Source: Ceratopteris richardii
Taxonomy: Eukaryota; Streptophyta; Polypodiopsida; Polypodiales; Pteridaceae
Assembly: GCA_020310875.1 (NCBI GenBank)
Contig: CM035407.1
Coordinates: 67,397,158 to 67,461,157 of the forward strand
DNA: 64,000 bases
Direction: 5' to 3'
Shown: positions 33,241 to 44,211 of the stretch, one piece after another
Layout: every line of letters begins with the position of its first letter
Position numbering within the stretch: position 1 is the first letter of the stretch
Program-made: the position numbers and the translations under genes
The notes under the pieces: model-generated
Database searches by the model: none
Seen by the model: only the letters and a program-made list of their open reading frames with translations
Told to the model about the DNA's origin: nothing

Positions 33241-33581
33241 TTGAAGCAAGATGATATCGATTGCCACAGCAACTGCAAGCTACACTCAAAAAGATAAAAA
33301 TCACATGTCTTCAATTAAATACTCATCCCCATAAAGCTAAATCAACTCTGTCTCAATGTCAGGTATTTTTTTATGCAACCAGTATGTACCTTATGAAAAC
33401 ATAACAAAAAATTCAAAACAGTATGTACCTTTCTTAGGCCATTAGTTTTCCTCTAGCCTCAGGACATATACTTCTACATCCACAGAAAGAAAATCTATAA
33501 TTTTATAAGGGGATTTCATCCTTTGACCTAAACTTTGAGAAAAAAGAAATTAAAAAAAGGGATGTGAACAACACAGAACAA

Positions 33582-33582
<1 letters not shown>

Positions 33583-33613
<31 letters not shown>

Positions 33614-33620
33614 ATGTATG
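33583..33620 (+). repeat. (TG)n(TATG)n microsatellite
   Basis: Alternating TG followed by repeated TATG units. Confidence 0.9.
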
Positions 33621-34664
33621 TTCCTTCTACCAAACAACATTAAAACTCTTTTCAAGTTCAATAGGAAAACATGATCCAACTCGACATCATATTTTGTAAA
33701 TGATTGTAGAAAGGGGTTTGAAGTTTCCCAAAAAAAACGTAAGTATGACTTTTTTCTAGGTTCTCTAATGTGCTCTTCGAAACAAATAAATGGTCTCAAA
33801 AGATTGACCCATGTACAAAAAAAAAGAACGATTATAAATGTTATCAATTACACAACTGACATGGATTTCAGAACCAGTATATACTGTTCCTGCTCTTTAT
33901 GTAACCTATATTGCGACTCTGATTGAACAGGTCAAGCATGCTACAGTAATATAACAAGGCTAAATACACATAAAGAGCTCATAAACTGACATTACATAAT
34001 ACAAGCACTCACTGCAAAGATAATCTAGCCCAATTACTCACTGATGATTACATGTAAGATGAATTTTTTCCACACTTCGTCTAGAAGAATCTGTTAGGTC
34101 AAGATTTAACTTTCACTATGATTGAGACATACCACAACCAACATGCTGCCAGAGATCACGACCATGCAAACAAACTTATCTTTTTAAATAAAATCTCCAA
34201 CTCATTTGACTTTAAAATTGAAGATTTTTGAAACCAAGGCAAATTACATATCATTTATAAATGCAAGACTAGATTCTCAGTCTATCTAACCAAGCCTCGT
34301 AATTTTCCAGTCTCCTCTCTCCTTTCATCAACTGTTTCTGCTTCCAAAGCACAAAGCACTGCATGTAACATCCGTCAGATGTCTTCTAATAACAGGAAAA
34401 CATGTCTTTATGGAAATCAACCAACATTCGATCTAGAGAAATTGCCAGCAGTTTATTGATTGAGCACTTAACCCCCTAAAAATATGTCATGTGTCTGCAC
34501 AAGCCAAAAGTATTCTAGGGCATTGCATGGACAATCAAAGAACTAGTCCACAGATTATTGCCAGCAAATAAACCAAATCACATCTCTACTTGTAGTAAGG
34601 CAGGAGTACAAAAAGACAATTGTCACAAAAAACGTGTTAAGAACCCAAAGAAACCTCAGATTCG

Positions 34665-34809
34665 CTGTATGATAACTGAATTCATAAATTTGTGGTACCA
34701 ACATAATATCAAAGCACAAGGTCTACACATCCCATAACTGTATGATAACTGAATTCATAAATTTGTGGTACCAACATAATATCAAAGCACAAGGTCTACA
34801 CATCCCATA
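34665..34809 (+). repeat. 73-bp tandem duplication
   Basis: Units start CTGTATGATAACTGAATTCA at 34665 and 34738 and appear identical to each other, which suggests a very recent duplication. Confidence 0.9.
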
Positions 34810-36537
34810 GCTCACTTATATATGGTTTTCACATTTTACATGCTTTTGGAGCAACTGCAGCAGTATAACTATCATACGCAGTTCTTCAATAGTCGACACA
34901 AGAACAACTAAAATATAGAATTTTCATCACGATGCAAATGTAAAGATACTGAAGCCAAAATTACTATTGACACATATAATCCTTCAACCATTCAAATATG
35001 GACACCATTTTACCACGGGTCAATGCATGATGGCAGACATCAACGTGAACGATTTGACTTCAGGCAAACGAGAGAACCTACACAGTTTTATTACGATATG
35101 GCTCAGCATTTCTTCCATCAAATCAAACAAAACTAACAATATCAAATCTCACTAAATCTGAAACATTGCACAGATGGGAGATATACTAGTTGTCACTCCG
35201 AGCAAATGCCTTCTTGCAAATAATGACACTAATTTCTTGCTGCCATCCTATCACCAAATGTCTAAAATATTAACGTTTGATTGCAGGCATCTTTAGGAAA
35301 CTCCACTAGGTTATATGTCATTTCTACATTCGAATGCATATTTCTATATCCATGACGATGTTAATGTTCTGAGCCCTAACATGGTTACATGTATGATCTA
35401 CCACGAATGATATGTTAGGCTATGCAATGTGCATCAACGCCACTTAAAAGAATAAAAAAATTGTATTCATATGAAAATCAAGGAAATAAAAAATGTTAAC
35501 TAAAGAGCACGAAATCAAGAGATTTCCAAAAGTTTACTACATTAAGAAGGTGAATGTTTTCGAGATCATATACTCTCTCTCTCTCTCTCTATTTAGAAAA
35601 GGTAAACTTGTTAAGCTGACTCGCTAATCTTTGGAAATGCCAAAATATGTATATATGTATGTATTTACGCGCCTCTATTGTATGCAAGCATCCATGTACA
35701 ATTTTATATCTCAACCGCAAACGGCTGCAAATAGTGCATTCCAATTTTTGGTCCAAGATTTTCGTTTAAAGGCCAGCGAAATGTAAAATGTTTGGGTCCC
35801 CTTTCAAAACTTCAACGACATCTGTGTGCGCGCGCGCCTGTGTATACACGTATGTGTATTTGAATGCATATCTCTGCAAAGAAAAATATGTATCCATGTA
35901 TATGCATATTTAAATGAGCTGAGGATGTATATGTATTTATATTTGTACATGTGCATATGTATATGTATGCACATCTACATCTTCATCTTATTTAGATATG
36001 CATATACATGGATAGATATTTTTATGCACACATATATGATGGCACCAATCACGAAGATGATGAGACCGAAATATGTAACTATACACATGCAAGTACGTAA
36101 GTACGCACATTCGTGTATGTATGTATACATTACATGAATGCATATAGTACGCATGTACTACGTCTGCGTGTAAGTTACATGTATCTATGCATGTATGTAT
36201 GTATCATATGGTAATCCGCTCCTGGAAAGTAACTAATGGTATGATCCTAAATACGCATTGCAAACATAATCACTCAATGCTTAATTACCGATCCTCACTG
36301 AATAAATTTGTGTATGACCTTCATGATTTGATCTTTTAACAATTATGAAGACAGGGCATCAAGTAATGTATCTCACGATAAGCAGGCTCAGATTTCCCTC
36401 GTAACTGGTAAAAGGAATTATCAGACAATAAAACTCATGACAGGAATATAGGAAGGATTTCACCTTGTACCTCACTGATACTGCTGTAAAACACATCCAA
36501 AAGAGACACATTTTCCTTAACTTCTACAATCAAAAGA

Positions 36538-36540
<3 letters not shown>

Positions 36541-36599
<59 letters not shown>
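36541..36599 (+). repeat. (CT)n microsatellite, about 29 units
   Basis: An uninterrupted CT run. On the minus strand it is (GA)n, just downstream of CGACCAG/GTACGAGAG, a possible 5' splice site of a leader exon at about 36600-36780. Confidence 0.93.
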
Positions 36600-36603
<4 letters not shown>

Positions 36604-36782
36604 CTGGTCGGGTACCTGTAGCCAGAGCGTCCGACTCCTCACTCTCTCTCTCGCCTACGACGCATCGAATGCTTGATAATTCTGCAGATGACGTCGATGC
36701 GCGTATAGCACAAAGGGCGAAAGTGAAGACCACAGAGAGCTCGCGCGTATAGCACAAAAGGCGAATCTGAAACTACAGAGAA
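36600..36782 (-). promoter_or_regulatory. Possible transposase leader exon and promoter-proximal repeats
   Basis: A GC-rich patch unlike its AT-rich surroundings. CGCGTATAGCACAAA followed by GGCGAA is present twice (about 36700-36720 and 36743-36766). A minus-strand frame (36757-36530) runs into the GA repeat. The position is where the transcript of a minus-strand transposase should start; no RNA evidence is available. Confidence 0.3.
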
Positions 36783-36889
36783 GTTAGGGTTTGTTGAGAA
36801 TAAGGCTATTTTTTAAAGTTTCCAAATCACTAAATATAGCAAAAATTTACTAATTTCTTTAAATATTCGCCATTGGGCTAATATTCGCC
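36760..36889 (-). promoter_or_regulatory. Subterminal GGCGAAT repeats, right end of hAT
   Basis: ATTCGCC (inverted GGCGAAT) at 36865-36871 and 36883-36889, plus one direct GGCGAAT at 36760-36766. The first two mirror the orientation of the left-end copies. Confidence 0.5.
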
Positions 36890-36905
36890 CCTAATTATTT
36901 CACTG

Positions 36906-36913
36906 ATTATAAC
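36906..36913. repeat. hAT target-site duplication, right (ATTATAAC)
   Basis: Identical to 27511-27518. Confidence 0.9.
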
Positions 36914-37229
36914 ATGCATATTTATCGTTAATTAAAACTCAATTCTGAATCATATGAATTCAAGCGACACATTTAACGGATCATAACATGCACATGAATT
37001 GTTTATATATACATAGAGATAAGAATGCTTCATGGACATTCATAACAATCATGACATAATGAAACTTCTTTTTTATGGGGGGTTGATCTTACAATCTATA
37101 ATGAAAAAGCTCATTGTAGAAAGTAAGATCACTCACTCCCACAAACAAAAGAGAGAACTACACATTTTATAGGTTTTTTTTAATTGAATAGTTTTTTTTA
37201 TCAAAACACATTTTAGCCAAAATAACACT
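36914..37229. other. Unassigned AT-rich flank
   Basis: Bases to about 37045 resemble 27290-27420 left of the hAT element; otherwise nothing recognised. Confidence 0.5.
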
Positions 37230-37653
37230 CTAGTGGGGATCTAGGGGCACCACCCCTTGACCCAATTATAAAGGGAATATTCCATGGAATATTCCCTATT
37301 GGACTTAGAAATAATGTATATTTGTTATATTCTTTGAATCAAACTAAGCCGCATGTGGGGATTATGTAGGCTATGGAAGCCCACATTCAATCATCCATGT
37401 CAAGACATCCGTGGAAGGTCATACCTCTCCATCATCCTATGTATATACATGATTTCTCAACTAGTCAAGACATCCAAATGAGCATGCATACCTTTACCTT
37501 GTAATCCCCTATCTAGAGTTGTCTAGATCACCATTTGAGATCTACCTTGATAGTGCATACTTGGTACTAGTATCAAATATTTTGGAATTATACAATATTT
37601 TTTCTCTTCTCAGCTATTAATCGTGATCTTTCTTATGTAACTGCTTTCTTACA
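37230..37653 (+). repeat. Cop-5 LTR, copy a
   Basis: Similar over its length to 54190-54614 (GGAATATTC...GGAATATTC, CTCAACTAGTCAAGACATC, ACCTTGTAATC). Ends TTACA directly before a degenerate PBS at 37654-37665 (TGGTATCACAAT). The start is approximate. Confidence 0.65.
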
Positions 37654-37743
37654 TGGTATCACAATTTTTAGGTATCTATTACTAGATATGATTTCTTTTT
37701 GAGTCTACAATTATATTTCTCTTATCATCAAATTTTGTGAGTG

Positions 37744-38560
37744 ATGACTTCATCTTCTAGTGTTGAGGTGTTTGCTAATGTTGTTACTACATCAATTCCC
37801 ATTTTTCCACTCCATCATTGAAGAAAATCTTTATGGAACAAATAACAGACTTTGGATGTTCAAAATCTCTATAATTTTGGATTTCATGAGTTTTTGAATA
37901 ATGTCATGGGGCTAGTAGGTCCTTATCCAGAGTTCATTCTGATGGAAGATCCATAGATCCTTAAGGGAAAATCTAGCTTGATCTAGATCTTCTTCAAATG
38001 TGGAAGAGGGAGACTGCAAACACATTACTATGAGTGCTTGATGAATTGAAGATTAATAGAAATTTGTGCTTGAAGTTGTTGAAGACTAGTCCAACTAACC
38101 AGCACAAGATCTTCCCTTTAGCTATTGGGGACTTTAACATACCTTCTAAGCTTCAAGATGATGGAATGAAACAACCTATGTTCTTTGAAAGATCATTGAC
38201 AAACAATTGATCCAAAATAGATAACTTGCACACGAGCAACTACAAGAAGAACATACTATTTTGGTTAGAATATGCAACTTCTAAAGCTTAGTGATCTCAC
38301 CCTAATTAGAATTGGCCAAATTCCTTTTAATGGATGGTGGCTCATAGGTTTGAATAGCTTTTATGGACAAGAATCAAATTTATAATCTACCTATTTTCTA
38401 ATTATAAGCTGAGCATTGACTAGAAGTATCCTTGACGTTTTCACGGATGTGTAGAGAATGACCCTAAGAGCTAAGAAACTACATTCCAAATAATTTATGA
38501 GATCAAATGCTACAATTCTTTACATACATATCCTAGACACTAATTTTTTTTTAATGAACC
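37744..38560 (+). pseudogene. Cop-5a gag remnant
   Basis: ATGACTTCATCTTCTAGTG corresponds to the gag start at 54702. The following GTNYxLWMFKIS-like stretch (with stops) and NNVMGLVGPYPEFILMEDP resemble the N-terminal part of copia gag. Many stops. The downstream limit is uncertain and no zinc knuckle was found in this copy. Confidence 0.5.
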
Positions 38561-39099
38561 ATTACTCACAAGCATCGGACCTTTGAGGAGCGAGAACAAG
38601 CTTTTGCAAGTGAGTAGACTTTGTAGATGATCATGCAGGAAAGTGAGCAACAATCAGAATGAAGATGAAAGTAATTGTATATTCGTCTAAAATTAATGTA
38701 CAAAACCTTTTTTAGTCTTTATATAGAATCTTTGTGGATTCCATGAATCGTCTACATCCAATTTCAATTCAAAATCACTTCCGGGATAATTTATTTTGAT
38801 TGGGATTTTCCTATAATATAGCGGAGGAAGGAATCAAGCTAAGCTTGATTTTGGTAGTTAGTTGAACATCAACCTCATAACTCGTGGCCTTTTAGTTCTT
38901 CTAAATTCATCACTTAGTGAGATTAAAGATCTAAAATCATGAGTGATCATGAACCTTTACAAGAATAGAGAAACTAATGAAGTACCGTAACTCTAAGATT
39001 AACTCTAGGAATGAACTTGTTTCGAAACACATCGTTTTCTCAAGCATGAAAAGAGCTTGGTGTTCTAAAAATTATGTGCCATTGTTACGCATGCAAGTG
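38561..39099. other. Unassigned sequence
   Basis: AT-rich with no recognisable domain. The block TTATGTGCCATTGTTACGCA at 39072-39091 also occurs in similar form near 54975. Confidence 0.4.
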
Positions 39100-40440
39100 G
39101 TTTGGTGTTTATTATAGTGGGAAAGGTTTGCATACGAGATTCTTGGGACTTGAGAAGAAAAGTCACGCATGATAATCATGGTGTTGCTTGTGTAGGGCAT
39201 CATGGTGTTCACAAGTCCATTCAGCTTGTTAGAAAAACATTTTGGTGGCCTCAATTAGCCAGAGATGTCCATACATATGTTCAACAATGCCTTATGTGTC
39301 AGGTCAAGAAGGTAGAAAGGGTTAAGACATCTAGTCTTTTTACATCCTTTAAAGATTGCAGAGCACGAATGGATTCATATGGGGTTACCATGGACTCGTA
39401 GGAAGTGGGATACTATCCTACTAGTGGTGGATAGATTGAGCAAGATGGCTCATTGCATACCCATGCACAAAATGATAGAAGATCCACAGGTAGTGGAGCT
39501 ATTTATCTAGCATGTGTTCAGATTGCATGGGTTACCAACATCCATAGTTTCAAATAGGGATGTTAGATTCATAGGACAGTTTTGGAAGTTTGTATTTGAC
39601 AAACTGAAAGTGTCATTGAAAATGAGTAGTGGTAAACATCTATAGACAAATGGTCTGAGCTAGAGGGTCAACCTGATTCTAGAGGACATGTTGGGAGCAT
39701 GTGTCTAAGAAGCAAACAAATTGGGATAGTTACTTGCCTTTAGTAGAGTTTTCTTATAATAATAGACCTCATAAGGTGATAAGAATGTCTCCTTTTGAGA
39801 TGAATAATAGCATGAATCTCACTATTCTAAGTACCGTAGGAATGCCAAAGAAGTGTCCTAGTGCTTTGGAGTTCTTGGCAAACCTACAAGAAAATTTAGA
39901 AATAGCTAAAGCCAAGATGCAGCAAACAACTGATAGGGCAAAAGAATATGCTAATAGGAAGAGATATCCTATAGTCTTCGAGGAAGGAGATAGATCTTTT
40001 CTTGAAGTGCTAGCTAGATCTACATCGCTATCCACAGGAAAGTATACTAAGCTTTCACTGAGGTTTTGTGGACCTTGGAAGATAGTTAAAAAGCTTAGTG
40101 ATGTTGCATGCCAATTAGAGCTTCCTCCAAATTGTAGAGTCCATCAAGTGTTTCATGTCAGTGAACTTAGAAAGTATTTCCATGGAGGAAAATTCAATAG
40201 ACGATATTTTTGCTTTGCAGGAAAGTGATAACACAAACAATTCTTGACATAGGACACTAGATCAAAGATAGAAATGGTTGAGAAACCATGTCATCTAGGA
40301 GTATCTAGTAGCTTGGAGAGGATTACTACTTCAAGATTCTACTTGGGAATCAAAAGCTCCAGTTCGCAAGTACTTTCCCTCATTGATCATTGAGGACACT
40401 GATATTCCAAAAGAGGAGAGAGTGATAGGCATTTCTCTAT
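39100..40440 (+). pseudogene. Gyp-2: Ty3/gypsy integrase and chromodomain relic
   Basis: The H2C2 zinc finger is clear (GHHGVHKSIQLVRKTFWWPQ ... CLMCQVKK, 39165-39310). The integrase core follows with LLVVDRLSKMAH. The C-terminal GPY/F region (LRFCGPWKIVKKLSDVA, VHQVFHVSELRKY) lies in an open stretch at 39701-40228. A broken chromodomain-like YLVAWRGLLLQDSTWE follows near 40300. The order is that of a chromovirus-type Ty3/gypsy element. Upstream RT and RNase H are missing and several stops interrupt the core. Confidence 0.75.
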
Positions 40441-40517
40441 AGAGACCATTTTGTGTGTGTGTGGAACAAGGTTGAGTCATAGCTAGGGTCCCTAGTTTGA
40501 GGGATATCCTAAGGTAT

Positions 40518-41487
40518 TCAATGGTAATGGGGATGAGTGTTGCACGGTGGCCACATGTCAACACTAGAACATTCTACATTTAGCATTGACCTTGCAACCT
40601 CCACAATAGTACTATTTCTTCTCTTAGCCACTCCATTTTGTTCAAGAGTATATTTGGTGGTGATTTCTCTTTTGATCCCTCTCTTCTGGAGATAAGAATC
40701 AAATTCATGGGAGAAATATTCTCCCCCTCCATTTGACCTTAGTCTTTTTAGGGTTTTACCTGTTTGGTTATCCACAAGAGCTAAATACTTTTTGAAACAT
40801 GAAAACAATTCATCTTTATGTTTCATAAAATACAAGATAGTTCATCTGCTACAATCATCTATGAATCATGCATAGAACCTTGATCCACATATTGAAGGAT
40901 CCTTGCTTGGTCCCCATACATCTATGTGGACCATCTCCAATAGCTCTCAAAGTATGGAGCCTTTTTATGAAGGTTTGTCTGCATGACTTACCAAATCGAC
41001 AAGCACTACATTTATATATCAATTGTTGTTTGGATATATTCGGTAGAGCAAGTGCACTCCGATCCCTATTGATTTGTTTGAGAGTTCTTTCTCCTATGTG
41101 AGCTAACCTCTTGTGTCAAATCTCTAACTCTGATAGAGTTTGGGTGCCATGATTGAACAATGCAATGTTCTTGGTGTCTTGGACTTCAAAGGAGAACAAT
41201 CTACCTATTTTTTCTCCCATTTATATCTTCTTGGATCTCTTATGTGCGTCCTCAACAAATGATCCATGATTGGTAAATCTGACGTGCAATCCCTTCTTAG
41301 AAATTCGACCTACAAATGAGGTTCTTGGTAATAGTAGGAACATAGAGAACCCTACTTAGTAAGTTCATATTACCATATGGAGTTTTTACATTACATATCT
41401 TCTCAACTAGATGCCTTGTGTCATGTCTTGTTTGTACTTCATTTCTATTCCATGGTTATTATAAATCTGAGAGTAGAGATACATTAC
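40518..41487 (-). pseudogene. Cop-4-like integrase and protease tail (relic, minus strand)
   Basis: Reading down from 41487: NVSLL (continuing the GN of the protease block), CNVKTPYGNMNLLSR, RVLYVPTITKN, the GAG-pre-integrase region near 41000-41230, then MKHKDELFSCFKKYLALVDN, RSNGGGEYFSHEFDSYL and NGVAKRRNSTIVEVARSML (40835-40518). Each block matches Cop-4 (19041-25239). RT and RNase H are missing at the left edge. The upstream part of the same protease is found at 43601-44211, now on the opposite strand. Confidence 0.8.
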
Positions 41488-41852
41488 TATAATAAAGTAA
41501 GTCTATGGTCTAGGGAGCATGGGGAGAGAGTTTTGCCCAAGAAGCTCCAGAGCCTTCTAACTCAAGTTGACGTGAGTTAACTTGAGTCTAGAGAGACTTG
41601 ACTCGAGTGGTTAGTACAACCACCACTAGTGGACTCTAGTGGAAGGTACTAAAGCAGTGGACATGATCACTCCAACCACTTGCAGACTCTAGTGGAAGGT
41701 ATCAAAGGAGTGGAGGAGATTGCACATGCACTTGTGGACTTTAGTTACATTTGTGGTCCTCGTTGATTCAAGCAACTATATATAGAGAGGCATATGACTA
41801 GGAGATGAGTACACATTCATTCGTGAGCTGGTATTCTGGAAACTCTATTGCA
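41488..41852 (+). repeat. Gyp-1 left LTR, internally deleted
   Basis: Begins TATAATAAAGTAAGTCTATG, against TGTAATAAAGTAATTC in the right LTR; ends TTGCA. Compared with 44212-44767 about 190 bases are missing between CTAGGG and AGCATGGGGAG, removing the tRNA-like module. Confidence 0.8.
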
Positions 41853-41853
41853 T

Positions 41854-41865
41854 TGGGATCAGAGC
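41854..41865 (+). other. Gyp-1 primer-binding site
   Basis: TGGGATCAGAGC: one mismatch to the initiator-Met PBS TGGTATCAGAGC, one base after the LTR. Confidence 0.75.
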
Positions 41866-43029
41866 TTCCATGGTGACCTTGGAGTGAGCTTCATCATCAT
41901 TATCGCTATTAGCATCACCATCATTCTCATGGATTTGGTTGCTTGTGAGTGGAGTCCCTTGCTCATGGGCATGCATCAATTCCTACCAAATTCATTCGGT
42001 GGGCTTAGCTCAAAGGTGGAGGTTACAAAAAGAAGAAGATAGCAATCAGGTGGCACGTGGGGATCAAACTTGCAAAGTACCAAAGACAGCTCTCTCGTCT
42101 ATTCAGGAGACCGACGCTCATTCACGGTGAATTGATTTCTGCTTTTCTATTATTATCATAGCTATCCGGCATAGAAGCTTATCCATAATAAGAAAAAACG
42201 ACAAGAGGGCCACCGTTTTTATAGATCTATTGCCGGTCTTGAACCCGTACCCTCGTGAGAAGGAGCGCATCATCTTATTCAAGAGAACGGTCCCGTTGGG
42301 TCAAATTTATTTGTCAAAGTTAACCCTATAGCAATCTCTGACGTGTAAGAGAGCAGACAACTCCCCTATCCGCAAGTGTACGTGCCTTCATGTCCGACTC
42401 TTCGGATTATTATTCCTGTTCCAGAAAAAGGAGTTTCCCAATGCCAAGCCGAGGGGTTCGCAACATTCAACCATTACGCTAGGAGGATTTCGGTGCATGA
42501 GTTCTCTGGAATTATTATTTGATCTTAGTTTCTACACATAATCCTTGCTTGATCCGAGCCCTTGAGCCATCTCAAACCAGAATTCTTCTCTTGAGAGCTG
42601 TCTTCGACCTGAACCTGAATCAGAACCTAGTCTTGCCTCCTTATTTAATCCTGAGAAGAACAAAGCAAGCCAAAGTGAAGCTATGAAGTCCATCCATTCC
42701 TGAAGGAGAAAGCACGTCGTTATTCTAGCACTCTCTACTAGAATCAAGTCACTTCAAAGCACAAACCAATCAAGGAAGTTTTCTTGTGAATTTTTTGCAT
42801 CGTACTTTTGATTTTATCACACACACCACTTATGTTAGGGAATCTAAGTAAGTTTGTTAATGGATTGTGTGCGATGGAGGGGATTTTGAGCCATGCTGCA
42901 TTAACGAGTAGTACTAGCATTTCGCTGTATGTTTCAGTTCCTATTTTAGCAGCATCTTCATTCATGATTAATCCACCAGTAGTATCAGGTGCATTGCATA
43001 CATCTACATGAACAATTTCAATTCCTAGT
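41866..43029. other. Gyp-1 leader with a GC-richer unassigned island (about 42040-42730)
   Basis: From about 42040 the texture changes: less AT-rich, no homopolymer runs, with segments such as GGTCTTGAACCCGTACCCTC and CTCCCCTATCCGCAAGTG. A minus-strand frame at 42747-42532 (71 codons) ends SREEFWFEMAQGLGSSKDYV. No gene recognised. It could be organellar DNA captured in the element, or gypsy leader. A second frame at 42965-42744 is also unassigned. Confidence 0.35.
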
Positions 43030-43600
43030 CATGTGATTGATGCATCAAATATAGTTACGAAGGCATTAAATTTAGACGTTGAGGGAACCACATTGTGAGG
43101 GGACATCAACACCACCTTAAATGAGAGGAATGATTTTGAAGGTAGGATGTTGAGAGTAGAGCGGGGCCTTGGACATTTGTCCAATGTCCCGGTAGAAGTT
43201 GTAGAACTTCATCAATCTTTTGACGGAATTCAAAGTCACCTTAAGGCTATTTTGGACTTACTCTAGAAGTCTAAGGATATAGGTAGGGAAATTTGGTTAG
43301 CCATACAGAGATGATTGCAACTTCACCGATGTCTATTTTGCTAGAGAAGGATCCGGATACATCCATCTCCCAAGCAGATTTATTTCCCCTAACTGGTAGC
43401 CTGAGTCATCTTAGCTTGATGACTCCTGCCGCTCCACTATTTGCTAATACTTCGCGGCAAGCAATAGTTCAAATCCATCCAATAGATCTTTCCTTGGGAA
43501 AGGATATGCATCCTCCTTAATTCTCGGGAGAAGATAAGGATAGGAATAAAGACATTGTTTCGATGCTTTTAGAGAAGTGGCATGATGTCCACCAGTTTAA
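43030..43600 (+). pseudogene. Gyp-1 gag, N-terminal part
   Basis: A frame with stops shows VEVVELHQSFDGIQSHLKAI, a coiled-coil-like stretch, then FSGEDKDRNKDIVSMLLEKW and HDVHQFK, similar to the gypsy gag segment F-x-G ... W ... ++F-x-x-x-x-V that precedes the capsid core. At 43600 it stops abruptly and copia gag begins. Its natural continuation (HVRVVEASLSLG) is found at 48800 on the other strand. Confidence 0.55.
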
Positions 43601-44211
43601 GAACAACCTTCACCATAGCTATGGGCCTCTACATGGACATGCAAGATCCTGACTTCAACACACTCATGAGACAATTGTTCACACATGAGGCAAAGCTTAT
43701 GATGACTAGAGAGAACCAAAAAGGTAATCAATCCTCTGCTCTCTATACATATAAGAAGGATAACAAAGGCAAAGGCAAGATGTTTGATGATGAAGGTAGT
43801 ACCTCTCAAGCCAACTTTGTAGGTAGAAGTAGATGCTCATGAGGAAGATTCAAAGGAGGTGGACAAGGCAAGGGAGAGCTCAATGCTCATCACCCTATGT
43901 CATATGTGGTATAACCAATCATATTACAGATAATTGTTTTAGGAACCCAAGGAGCCAAAGAGAAAGAGGATACAACAGAGGAGGCTATGAAGACTCTAGA
44001 GAAAGATTCAACAACTTGTATGTATAGAATAACAACTCATACAACAACAACTATCAACTTGGATACAAAGGAAGGAGAGACTACAACAATTATACAAATG
44101 ATTAATCACAACAAGACACTTCTTCTCATGAACATGAAAATGAAGGAAGGTAGGGCAGATGAGCATGTGTTTTATATACAATCAAGATGCTAAAACAATG
44201 TGGTAGGAAAT
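43601..44211 (+). pseudogene. Cop-4-like gag C-terminus and protease start (inverted segment)
   Basis: FTIAMGLYMDMQDPDFNTLM matches Cop-4 gag FTTTMDLYMDMQIPDLTTLM. A Lys-rich linker and the zinc knuckle YVICGITNHITDNC follow, with the first Cys changed to Tyr. After a Gly/Asn/Tyr-rich tail the protease motif survives only as a broken NNVVGN at 44190-44211, where the Gyp-1 LTR begins. Confidence 0.75.

Larger units (their letters stand above)
33241..36535. other. Non-coding 5' region of the hAT element
   Basis: About 3.3 kb upstream of the transposase ATG with no convincing frame. A minus-strand acceptor-like TAGCTTGCAG near 33275 would make 33240-33270 a 5'UTR exon fed from a leader further right. 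Also contains TG/TATG microsatellites (33583-33620), a 73-bp tandem duplication, a (CT) tract at 35572-35591 and ATGTAT-rich sequence at 35640-36210. Confidence 0.5.
27519..36905 (-). mobile_element. Complete hAT-superfamily DNA transposon, 9.4 kb
   Basis: The ends are CAGGGTAAAAAATAAG (left) and, on the minus strand from the right, CAGTGAAATAATTAGG: 11 of the first 16 positions match, and both begin with hAT-type CAG. The 8-bp duplications are perfect. GGCGAAT motifs recur near both ends in inverted symmetry. An intact transposase gene lies inside on the minus strand. The other 6.5 kb is non-coding, microsatellite-rich and carries several splice-like signals. This is the only element in the window whose main protein is uninterrupted. 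Confidence 0.88.

Noticed and set aside
36465..36757. Reading frames across the (CT)29 tract at the hAT right end
   Set aside because: Mostly Ser-Leu or Arg-Glu repeats. Part may be a leader exon, but there is no evidence that it is translated.
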